Part shown: positions 7,862 to 15,700 of the stretch, piece after piece
How the letters are laid out: every line of letters starts with the position of its first letter
How positions within the stretch are numbered: position 1 is the stretch's first letter
Source of the DNA: Strigomonas culicis
Taxonomy: Eukaryota; Euglenozoa; Kinetoplastea; Trypanosomatida; Trypanosomatidae
Assembly (NCBI GenBank): GCA_000482145.1
Contig: AUXH01000231.1
Coordinates: forward strand, 1-26,827
Direction: 5' to 3'
DNA: 26,827 bases
The notes under the pieces: generated by a model
Database searches by the model: none
The model's input: only the letters and a program-made list of their open reading frames with translations
What the model was told of the DNA's origin: nothing
Made by a program: the position numbers and the translations under genes

Positions 7862-9091
7862 CTACACGACGTCCACGGTGAACACCTTCGCGCAGTCCGC
7901 GGTGCTGCTGCCGTCAGCGGTGCTGCACCGGGCGCGCAGGCACCACCGTCCGGGCGGCAGGTGCAGTGGCCCGGAGAACGGCTGCCACTGCGAGGACGTG
8001 GTGCGGTCGATCGTGTAGCTCAGCACGCCGACGCTCCGCCGCACGAGGAGGCGTTCTGGAATGCCCGGGGTGCGCACCACGGCGGTGCCCTGCGCCGCCA
8101 CGACGTCGATGCGCGAGCCGGCGAGGGGCCCGTGCGCCGGGCACACGGTCGGACTCGCCTCGCCGCTCATGGCGGCCTCCAGCAGGACGGCAGTCGGGTA
8201 GTCCTGTAGCGGTGCGCTGACCGCGTAGGCGCCCGCGGCGACGAGCGGCTGCAGGTGGTAGGCCGCCGCGGTCAGCACCACCGGCGTGCTCGTCGTGATG
8301 TGCGCGCGCGCGGGGAGGATGGTGGGGATGGGCACCTGCCCGGTCGGATCCGCGCGCACAAGGTTCATGTCCACCGCCGGTGGCAGCGTCGCGCTGGCGC
8401 CGGCGTAGGCGGCCAGCGGCTCCATGCTGAAGGCCGCTGGCTGACCCACTGCGGGCAGGGGCTGCGGCTGTAGCTGCTGCTGCTGCTGCTGCTGCTGCTG
8501 CCGCAGAATCTCGATATCGATGTGGTTCGTGTGCTGCGCGGGGAGCTGCAGGGCGGCGAGGAGCTCCGGCGGGGCGGGCGTCGCGGCGCCCGTGCGGCCG
8601 AGCAGCAGCGGCCGCTCGCCCGTGTGGCGCAGCCGCCGCGGCAGGTCGACGTCCGGCCGCACCAGCCCGTCCAGGTCCATCTCCACGACGTGCACGGCCG
8701 GCAGCGCGCCGGCGGCGCTGACCTGCAGGTACGAGAGCGCGAGCGTCTCCGGCTGCGGGAGGCCGCAGAGCGCGGCGATCGTCCACTGCAGGGCCCCGCC
8801 GGTGCGCACCGGCTGCTGCTCGAAGTCGATGCGCTGCAACCGCCGCGCCAGGTCGAAGAAGTAGAGGACGTGGTCGCTCGGCGTCACGGTGTAGCGCACG
8901 CCGCCGACCTCGAACGTGCGATGGGTCGTCGTCGTCTCGCTTTCCTTCACGATCGTGTGCGCCTCCTCCAGGTGGCGGCCGCTGCGACGGGGCCCGTACC
9001 AGCACTTCCACAGGAGGATGGAGAGCACCAGGACGAGGATGACAAAGATGAACACCATCACGATCATCACAGCGATCTGCCAGTCCTCCAT
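7862..9091 (-). CDS. single-pass membrane protein with poly-Q tract and possible C-terminal beta-sandwich
   Basis: In this 409-aa protein, residues about 7-29 form one strong transmembrane helix (Ile/Val/Leu/Met-rich), followed by a basic segment (WYGPRRSGR). With only six residues before it, it is probably a signal-anchor; by the positive-inside rule the basic side suggests a cytosolic bulk. A Gln run (about 199-207, CTG/CAG-type repeat) and Ala/Pro-rich sequence divide the protein. The last about 100 residues contain LSYTIDR..., FSGPLHLPPGRWCLRARC and VFTVDVV. This pattern is like the chitobiase/beta-hexosaminidase C-terminal-type beta-sandwich (a Y-T-D-G-type opening followed by G-x-x-x-x-x-A). 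It may have a second, weaker copy around 250-330. I do not recognise a named family; it is probably a kinetoplastid-specific conserved protein. Confidence 0.75.
   Translation of the reverse strand: MEDWQIAVMIVMVFIFVILVLVLSILLWKCWYGPRRSGRHLEEAHTIVKESETTTTHRTFEVGGVRYTVTPSDHVLYFFDLARRLQRIDFEQQPVRTGGALQWTIAALCGLPQPETLALSYLQVSAAGALPAVHVVEMDLDGLVRPDVDLPRRLRHTGERPLLLGRTGAATPAPPELLAALQLPAQHTNHIDIEILRQQQQQQQQQLQPQPLPAVGQPAAFSMEPLAAYAGASATLPPAVDMNLVRADPTGQVPIPTILPARAHITTSTPVVLTAAAYHLQPLVAAGAYAVSAPLQDYPTAVLLEAAMSGEASPTVCPAHGPLAGSRIDVVAAQGTAVVRTPGIPERLLVRRSVGVLSYTIDRTTSSQWQPFSGPLHLPPGRWCLRARCSTADGSSTADCAKVFTVDVV
8472..8499. repeat. CTG/CAG trinucleotide repeat (poly-Q)
   Basis: A run of CTG on the plus strand (CAG on the coding strand) encodes about nine glutamines in the membrane protein gene. 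A separate CTG run occurs in the FYVE-like gene. Confidence 0.85.
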
Positions 9092-9184
9092 CGCGCGGGT
9101 GGGGTGGGGTGGGATATTCTATCGACGGAGGTCTCTATGTGTACACCGGAATACAGTGTCAATACAGTTTTTTTTTCTTTTCTT

Positions 9185-9186
9185 CT
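9185..9186 (-). promoter_or_regulatory. predicted trans-splice acceptor, membrane protein gene
   Basis: This is the first coding-strand AG after the (TC)8 tract at 9221-9236 and its pyrimidine-rich extension. It predicts a 5' UTR of about 93 nt. Confidence 0.6.
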
Positions 9187-9220
9187 AATTGCAGCGTAGT
9201 GTCGAGGAGGATGAGTGAAA

Positions 9221-9236
9221 GAGAGAGAGAGAGAGA
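9221..9236 (-). repeat. (GA)8 / coding-strand (TC)8 tract
   Basis: A perfect GA run serves as a polypyrimidine tract on the coding strand upstream of the acceptor at 9185-9186. Confidence 0.8.
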
Positions 9237-9405
9237 AATGCATAGGCACTCATAAAATAAGAGTATATCGGTACATGGGCAAGAACCATCGTGGGAGTTT
9301 ACCTCCTATCTTTATTACTAGTCTTTTTTTCTTCGGAACACTTCGAATGCAAAAAAAAAAATGATGTACGCAATTATAAACTAATGACACGGCACCCTGC
9401 CTATC

Positions 9406-10041
9406 CTACTCTGCGTACTTCTCCTTCACGTACTGCAGGTAGCTCCGCAGCTTGGCCTCGTCGGACGACTTGAGGCCGAACGGCGGCACGTCGTTGTGCC
9501 GCGCGAGCAGCGCCTCGATCTCACGCAGCAGCCGCGCCTTCTCCACCGTGGCCGGCCGCGCCGCGCCGCCGCCGCCGTGCGCCTGCGCCATCTGCTGCCT
9601 GCGCAGCGCCGCCTCCAGCACTGGGTTGGCGCCCGCCTCCGCGCGCGCGGGCGGCGGGGTTTCCGGGGCCTGGGTGGCCTGCGGGGGTGCGGGCGGGCTC
9701 GGAGTAGCAGCGGGCGGCGCGCGGGCGGCGGCGGGCTGCTGCTGCTGCTGCTGCTGCTGCTTGCCCCGCCGCGCCTCGATGGCGGCGACGCGCTTCTGGC
9801 GTTCCTCCTCCGTCTGTGCGTCGCGCGGCGCGGGTGGCGCGGGCGCAGGGGTGGCGTGGCAGCCGTCACACACGCGCGGCGGCTTGCCGCCGCCAGCCAC
9901 CGCCCCGGCGGCGTCGCGGTGCGGCGCGCACTTGGCGCAGACGGCGCGGTGGCACAGCGCGCACTCCTTCCTGGGGGTGAGGAAGCCGAACGACTTGCGG
10001 CAGAGAACGCACCTGTCGTCGTCCTTCTTGTCGTTACCCAT
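9406..10041 (-). CDS. FYVE-like zinc-finger protein
   Basis: The 211-aa protein starts with a double-zinc finger. Cysteines at 11, 14, 27, 30, 35, 38, 58 and 61 form four CxxC pairs with FYVE-type spacing (2-12-2-4-2-19-2). The segment RKECALCHRAVCAKC corresponds to the RKHHCR..C..VFC..C core of true FYVE fingers, but the two His and the following Arg are replaced (ECAL) and no WxxD leader is seen, so phosphatidylinositol-3-phosphate binding is doubtful. Residues about 65-150 are Ala/Pro/Gln-rich with a Gln run. A charged helical C-terminus (about 160-211, KARLLREIEALLAR... KLRSYLQYVKEKYAE) looks like a short coiled coil. It may be a Rab-effector or trafficking adaptor; function is not proven. 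The predicted acceptor lies only about 5 nt from the start codon. Confidence 0.82.
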   Translation of the reverse strand: MGNDKKDDDRCVLCRKSFGFLTPRKECALCHRAVCAKCAPHRDAAGAVAGGGKPPRVCDGCHATPAPAPPAPRDAQTEEERQKRVAAIEARRGKQQQQQQQQPAAARAPPAATPSPPAPPQATQAPETPPPARAEAGANPVLEAALRRQQMAQAHGGGGAARPATVEKARLLREIEALLARHNDVPPFGLKSSDEAKLRSYLQYVKEKYAE

Positions 10042-10046
10042 CCTGC

Positions 10047-10048
10047 CT
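10047..10048 (-). promoter_or_regulatory. predicted trans-splice acceptor, FYVE-like gene
   Basis: This is the first coding-strand AG after the pyrimidine-rich stretch at about 10071-10093. It leaves a 5' UTR of only about 5 nt. If the site is wrong, the AG at 10043-10044 is even closer, so the leader would be very short in either case. Confidence 0.45.
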
Positions 10049-10312
10049 AATAGAGAAACGTCGGACGATCCGCGAAAGAAGAAGGGAACGGGAGACCCAA
10101 AAACCTAATCGAGAGCGCAGCAGAGGGGTGAGAGGGAAAGGTGAGAACCACAGCACGATCAATCCAACACATGAAAAAAAAAGAAAAGAAAACAGAGAGG
10201 TGATGGACACCGTGGAGCCCTAGAACACTACAGCAAACGAGAGCACCAAGCGCTCCATTTTTTTTGTTTTTGAAAGTGTATTATACATCCCCATCTACAG
10301 CTGGGCTCGTGC

Positions 10313-11002
10313 TCACTCGCCGTCGTGTAGCTGCGCAGCCTCCTGGAGGGCCGCAAAGGTCGTGTAGTCGACGGCGGCCGTGGGCACGCCCGTCACGAGG
10401 TGGTGGAACATCTCGTTCAGCTCCACGTCGGTGAGCGGCTCGTCGACATCGACCGCGGCGCGCGCGAGGCTGTCCTTGGTGATGAAGCCCGGGTAGTACT
10501 GGTCCTCCAGCAGGCTGAACGCGTAGCGCTGCTCCTGCTCCTCACTGCGGTCGTGCAGCTTCATCAGCACCGTCTGTTCGAAGAGCTCCAGGTCGATGCC
10601 GTCGATCGCGTCGGCTGCTGCCGCGGCGCCGCTGATCCTCTCGCTGCTGACGGTGCGCGGGACTTGGCTGCTGCCGCCGTCGCTGCCGGAATGCACGACC
10701 CCGGAGGGCTGCGGCGTGGGCGAGGGCGGCGCGGGCGAGGCGGCGCTGGTGGACATCATGGGCGAGTCGAAGGAGGCGCTGCCGTGGTGGCCCGGGTGCA
10801 GCTGTTCTTGCCGCCGCAGGTGCACCCGCGCGCGGGCCGCGGTCACGAGCTGCACCAGCTGCAGCCGCGTCATGTGGTCGCCGGTCACCGTGTACATGGC
10901 GCGACCGAACTCCTTCAGTGTAATCGTCCCGCTGCCGTCCTCATCGTAGAGGTGGAAGACTTCGTGCAGCTCATCTGTCACCTGGTCACGGGCAGCGGAC
11001 AT
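10313..11002 (-). CDS. EF-hand calcium-binding protein (one canonical loop)
   Basis: This is a 229-aa protein with centrin/calmodulin-like EF-hand architecture. Residues 20-31 (D-E-D-G-S-G-T-I-T-L-K-E) form a canonical loop with all calcium ligands, preceded by LHEVFHLY and followed by FGRAM helices. A long Ser/Pro/Gly-rich insert (about 70-130) separates it from a C-terminal lobe (about 135-229) with helix-like segments (for example FSLLEDQYYPGFITKDSL and DVELNEMFHHLV) but no intact loop, so these hands are probably structural. It may act as a calcium sensor, perhaps cytoskeletal or flagellar; the partner is unknown. The start is the first Met, and the acceptor lies about 49 nt upstream. Confidence 0.83.
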   Translation of the reverse strand: MSAARDQVTDELHEVFHLYDEDGSGTITLKEFGRAMYTVTGDHMTRLQLVQLVTAARARVHLRRQEQLHPGHHGSASFDSPMMSTSAASPAPPSPTPQPSGVVHSGSDGGSSQVPRTVSSERISGAAAAADAIDGIDLELFEQTVLMKLHDRSEEQEQRYAFSLLEDQYYPGFITKDSLARAAVDVDEPLTDVELNEMFHHLVTGVPTAAVDYTTFAALQEAAQLHDGE

Positions 11003-11051
11003 GGGTGAGTGTATATATGCGATTGTTTTCTAAGAGGTTTTTTTTTTGTTG

Positions 11052-11053
11052 CT
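11052..11053 (-). promoter_or_regulatory. predicted trans-splice acceptor, EF-hand gene
   Basis: This is the first coding-strand AG after the pyrimidine-rich tract at about 11099-11130; the sequence between is a GTT repeat without AG. It predicts a 5' UTR of about 49 nt. Confidence 0.55.
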
Positions 11054-11772
11054 ATCGCATCAAGAACAGAGCACACAACAACAACAACAACAACAGATAA
11101 AAAAGAACAAAGAGAGAAGGAAAAAAAAAGTCACCAAAGGTTTTCCAACAGGGACACCACTGCACTTCATTTTTCCCTTTTTTTTCAATTGTTTTTAGAA
11201 GGATAAACTTGTTTTTGTCCTGGCGACCGGACCCATTCACAGGGCATGTAAAGCAGAGATACAATCAATTGAAGAGGAGAAAGCAGAGATGTGAACAGAG
11301 TCAGATCACAAAACTACAGCATTTGTTTTTCCGAAGGAAAAATAAAAGAATAGTTGAGTGACAGGATTTTTGAGTGTGAGAAAAAATACTTCTTTCACAC
11401 CTTCATTACTTCCCCACACTATCTTCATCTCACGCGTAAATAAGGTTTCTTTCTTTTTTTCCACTGAAGGAAGGCCGTTTTTTTTTTCTCACTTGTCTAT
11501 TACTACACTTCCTTCCCTTCCCGACCACACTTGTTTTGCCAGAATACCAGACATGCACAAAAGAGAGAAGAGAGAAGCAAAAGCAACGTTTCGACGAAGA
11601 TCAAAAAAGAGTACTTCTTCTTTTTTGTTTTAGGTGAGTCTGTACACTGTCCTGTAAGCCCTCTTCTGCGGAATGCAAACACACCGTTGCACTCATGGCT
11701 CATTGCTGTACGATTATGAGGAGAGTGACCTCCTTCCAAACAACGCTTTTTTTTTTGCCCCACCGCCGAATG

Positions 11773-11825
11773 AGTTAGACCAAAACAAGTCACGAGGGAA
11801 AGATCCCTCGTGGATTTTGCTAACT
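11773..11825. repeat. long imperfect inverted repeat (about 20-bp stem)
   Basis: Arms 11773-11799 and 11804-11825 pair with only small internal loops around a 4-nt loop (AAGA). The inner 9 bp are perfect and GC-rich. This is the strongest stem-loop I found in the window. Confidence 0.85.
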
Positions 11826-11988
11826 AGAACTGCTGTCACAGGATCCGCCAGCCCTCTGGAGGAGGGCGAACAGGAGATCAAAAACTGCCGACAGTCGACG
11901 GCCCTAACAGTCATCAACGAATATGGCATTCGACACCGGCACTGTAGAATAGTAACCGGTGCTGATCTGTTGGTATTTGCGCGGGTAG

Positions 11989-12012
11989 AAGACACTTTCT
12001 GTCTTTTTTTTT
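11989..12012 (+). terminator. hairpin plus T-run on plus strand
   Basis: AAGACA and TGTCTT pair around CTTTC, and the T's continue to 12012. A run of T is sufficient to end RNA polymerase III transcription on this strand. The hairpin is an extra feature. Its function is inferred. Confidence 0.4.
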
Positions 12013-12714
12013 ATATGTGTTGTTGAGGGACTTTAGCTCGGAACCAGAGAGAAGAAAAAACTTGTCTCTGCGCTCCGTGAAGCACGGACATGATACTGTG
12101 TACGTATGCGTGTGTGTGTGGAAGAACCCTTTGACTTCTTTTTTTTTTTCGAACTTTAAAACAGTCGTGCTGTGACGCAACGGGTTTGCTTGGTGCTGCA
12201 CTTCTGTCTTTGCCAATGTGTTACCTGCCCACCTTCTCTCTTTTGCTTGAATGCACATAAAGTAAACTGAAAAAAAAGTGTGATCAGAAAAGAAACAAAG
12301 TATCAGCAACAAAAGTAGGGAAAAACGAAAAAGGCAAAGAAAAAAATGAACCTTACTCTCTCTGTTACAAGAAGCGCAAAACTAACAATAATGCAGTTTG
12401 GAATGAAAGAAGAAGGTAAGTGAAATTTTCTTAAAAAAAATCCTCTATTAGCATCATTCTCTGTGTATAGGTAGGATGAATAGTAATAATAAATAAACGC
12501 TATGACTGAAAGTAAGAAAGAATAAAGACGAAAGCGTGTAGAGGAAGATATTCTTTTATTATTATTGTTCTCATCCTTATGCTACATGTCATCCGTAAAG
12601 TGAGGCTGCAACCCTCACAGAGGTATTAGTTTTTTTTTTTTTGGTGTTGTTGTCGTTGGTGTGGTCAGTTAGCAAAGTTCATACAACAGCTCAGAAGACT
12701 GCGGCGCCTATGGT

Positions 12715-15700
12715 CTAGGGCAGGTAGTAATAGCTCTTGCCGTCCGCCGTGCGGCTCACGAAGCCCTTCCCTATCAGCTTTGTCAGCGCCTTCTTCAAGA
12801 GCGGGTTCGTCACCAAAAAGTCCCCGGACAGCTGCTCCGCGATCGCGGCGAGGAGATGGCTGTGCGTCACGCCGCGCGCGCTGTCGCCCTGCCCGATCCG
12901 CCGCGCCTCCTGCTCCTCCTCGAGGGTGGGGGGCGCCGTCGTCCGCTTGAGGTACGCCAGCGCGACGAGCTCCACGCACCGCGCGCGCCGGGCGGCCACC
13001 TCCTCGATGTTCACGACCGGCGCGGCCGGCGCCGCGCGCGGCGGCGGCACCGCCGCGCCGCCCGTGTAGGTCGGTGAGCTCGGTGGGTACGCGGAGGCAG
13101 GGGAGGCCGCCGCCGCTGCGGCGGCGGGGCCCTCCGCGAGATCGGCGAGGCCGTCGGCGGTCGCCGACGCCGGCAGCGCCGCGTCCGGCGGCAGCGCGGT
13201 GAGCACCGGGGTGAGGTCGATCACGACCTTGTGCGCCGGGGCGTCGCGGAAGTCGTCCGACAGGCGGTAGTGGAACTGCTGCCGCGTCGCGGGGCCGTCC
13301 GCCGCGTCCATCCCCTCGCGCTCCACGATGCGGTGCGCGACGAGGGCCTTCATGAGGTACCGCCAGCAGGGCTTGGGCGCCCGCACCGGCATGTCCTGCA
13401 GCAGCTGCCCGAAGCTGCAGCCGCCGCGGCGCCGCGCGAGGCCCTGCAGAAACAGCAGCACCAGCGGCGGGCCGCCGACGAGGGCGTGGCGCCCGCCGGG
13501 CCGCCGCGGCGCGATGCTGAAGGTGAGCCGCCCGCAGCTCAGCGGCCACTGCAGCCGGCGCTGCGCCACGGCGCCCTCCGCGACCACCGCGGACACGACC
13601 GTGCTGCCGCCGTCCGAGAGCGCGCGGTCACCGAAGATGGAGGACACGGTGCTGTTGTTCGACGCGTAGCCGCCGCCCATCGACATCGCGGCCGGCGGCA
13701 GCAGCCCGCCGTAGGCCTCGCTGAAGGCCGCGTCGTCGTCGGGGTCGTCGTTGCCGAAGCCGCCGGAGAGCCCCTCCGCGCGCCGCACGTTCCCGTAGAG
13801 CCGGCTGCTGCCCTGCTGCACCGAGCTGAGCGCCGACGACACCCCGCGCGCGACGGTGCTCGCCGTCGCGGGCGACGGCGGCGGCCGGCGGGCCTCCGCG
13901 GCGGCGCCGGGCGTCGCGGGCCCGGCGTAGGGCACGTAGCGCGGCGTGCCCTCCGCGGCGGTGGGCGCGCCACGGTAGCAGTGCTCCATGCGCAGCACGG
14001 CGTCGACCATGGCGGGGTGCAGCCAGCGGCCGCGCTCGCTGAGGCGGCGCAGGCGGCCGGCGGTGACGAGCACCGGCGCGTGCGGCTGCCACCACGCCGC
14101 GCACAGCACGCGCGCGTGGCGCAGCAGCAGGTGCGGCCCGACCGCGTGGTGGAAGGAGCGGTGCGGCGGCGGCGGCGACCGCGTCAGCCGCGCGAGGGAG
14201 AGCACCAGCCGCGGGTCGCCCGCCTCCGCGCGCTGCGCGTCGCTGAGCGCCTGGCGCAGGTCGCGCAGCAGCGTGAGGCACGGCGCCGTCGCCGCCGCGC
14301 CGAGCCGCAGCGCCATGCGCGCGAAGATCTCCGTGTCGGTGTCGAGCTCCGCGGCGGCCGCGACGTGCATCAGGCGCGGGGCCACCATCGCCTTGTAGCG
14401 CCGCACGAAGGCGTCGCGGCTCGGCAGCAGCGACGCGAGGTCCAGCAGCGTATCCACGACCTCCAGCGTCGCGACGCGCGCGGGCCGGCTGAGGTCCTCC
14501 AGCAGCTGCGCGTGGAGGGCCTGCGCGAGCGTCAGCTCCACGGAGGCCGCCGTCGCCGCGAAGAAGATGGCGAGGCCGGCCCGCACCGCGTCGTCCGCGG
14601 AGAGCGCCGCCGCGGAGGGCTGGCGGCCGTCAGCGGTCTGCGGCGGCGCCACGCCCACGTCGTCGTCCACCGCGCGCAGCGGCAGCGAGTCGTCCTGGAA
14701 GAAAGCCTGCACGGTCATCCGCGCGGCGAAGATGCAGCGCTCGAAGACGGGCTGCGGCAGCAGCGCGGCGGCGGCCGGCGGGGACGGCTGCGCCTCCCGC
14801 AGCAGCTCCTGCAGGTGGGCGGCGACGCCGCGGCTGAAGCCGTCCAGCAGGCGGCGCCGCACCGCGTGGCGGCGGGGCAGCAGGTAGAGCAGCGTGGGGA
14901 AGCCCTCCACCGGCCGCGCGGCCACCTCGCGCAGCGCATGTCGCATCGGCGCGTCGAGCTCGCCGGTGAGCGCGCGCGGGGGCAGCGCGTGACCGAGCGG
15001 CCGCGCCGCCACGCCGGCGGCCTCGTCCGCGGCCTGCGAGCGCGCGTCCAGCAGCGACCGCGTCAGCGTGCTCTCGGCGCCGTCCTTCGTGCGGGGCGCG
15101 GCGAGGGCCTCGGCCTCCTCCCCGCCCGCCACCGCGGAGTGCCTGCGGCGGCGGCGGTGGCGGCGGCCGCCGCTGTCGCACCGGCGCGCCTGCGCCTCGG
15201 CGGCGAGCCGCTCCCGCTGCTGTTCGAGCGTCGCGTGGCAGAGCTGTAGCCACAGCGGCACGCCCCAGCGCCACACGAAGCGCGCCGCGGCGGGGTGCGT
15301 GCAGAGCCCGACGAGGAAGCTCTCGAGGCCCTCGATGAGGCAGCCGCGGCCGAACTGCGTGACGTGGTCGAGGTAGTGCGACGTGCCGGCGAGCAGCAGC
15401 AGCAGCGTCCCGCGCAGACACGTGTAGGCCTCCGCCGCGAGCCGCAGCGCTTTGTTCGCGTCGGCCTCCGTCGGCACGAAGCACGCCGCCGCCCAGCCGT
15501 CGACGCGCGCCGGCGTCGGCGGCGCCGCCGCGCCCCCGCAGACACGCTCGAGCACGGTGTGGGCCGTCGCCCACCCGTGCCGCGCGCAGCACTGGGCGAG
15601 CTGCCGCTGCATGGTCGCGAGCATCGTCTCGTGCGCGCCGCACTCCTCCACCATCCACACCACCGCGTGTACGAGGCGCAGGTCCGCCGCCTCGATGCGG

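Larger units (their letters stand above)
9092..9405. other. intergenic spacer between FYVE-like and membrane protein genes
   Basis: AT-rich spacer with the membrane protein gene's 5' UTR, T-runs near 9170-9178 and a (GA)8 tract at 9221-9236, which is the coding-strand polypyrimidine tract. The 3' UTR of the FYVE-like gene fills the rest. No gene was seen. Confidence 0.6.
11760..12012 (+). ncRNA. candidate structured non-coding RNA (unknown class)
   Basis: This moderately GC-rich segment lies in an AT-rich spacer and carries consecutive inverted repeats. The first is a compound stem-loop, 11773-11825: GTTAG/CTAAC, CAAAA/TTTTG and CACGAGGGA/TCCCTCGTG pair around an AAGA loop, about 20 bp in all. 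Next is a nested stem at about 11833-11894 (CTGTC/GACAG, GATC/GATC, GCCCTC/GAGGGC). Short hairpins follow at 11918-11932 and 11934-11961. The last, 11989-12005, is a 6-bp hairpin running straight into T's to 12012. A plus-strand T-run also precedes the element near 11748-11757. A T-run end fits RNA polymerase III. A TTCGA..CC string (11929-11937) resembles a B-box loosely; no convincing A-box was found. I could not match tRNA, 5S, 7SL, spliced leader or U snRNAs. A 3' UTR structure on the minus strand is an alternative. Confidence 0.4.
11003..12714. other. 1.7-kb spacer, longest non-coding stretch in the window
   Basis: The part nearest the EF-hand gene holds its 5' UTR, a CAA repeat (about 11077-11093) and a pyrimidine tract (about 11099-11130). 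About 11131-11640 and 12020-12714 are AT-rich with T- and A-runs, and would include the cullin 3' UTR. In between, about 11640-12010 has a more balanced base composition and dense hairpins, described separately. Neither strand has an ORF with the usual GC-rich codon pattern. The spacer is two to four times longer than the others in the window. Confidence 0.65.

Noticed and set aside
11640..12010. tRNA, 7SL, spliced-leader or telomerase RNA gene in the spacer
   Set aside because: No cloverleaf, no clear A- and B-box pair, no helix 8 of SRP RNA, and only a CCCTAAC string instead of a telomeric template.
11673..12026. 117-aa plus-strand ORF and 93-aa minus-strand ORF in the spacer
   Set aside because: Their codon use does not match the genes around them, and they overlap the inverted repeats. 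I saw no domain and no retroelement motif.
13231..15249. 672-aa plus-strand ORF opposite the cullin gene
   Set aside because: It is the mirror frame of a very GC-rich gene, with Arg/Ala/Val-rich composition and no recognised motif. All other evidence puts the gene on the minus strand.
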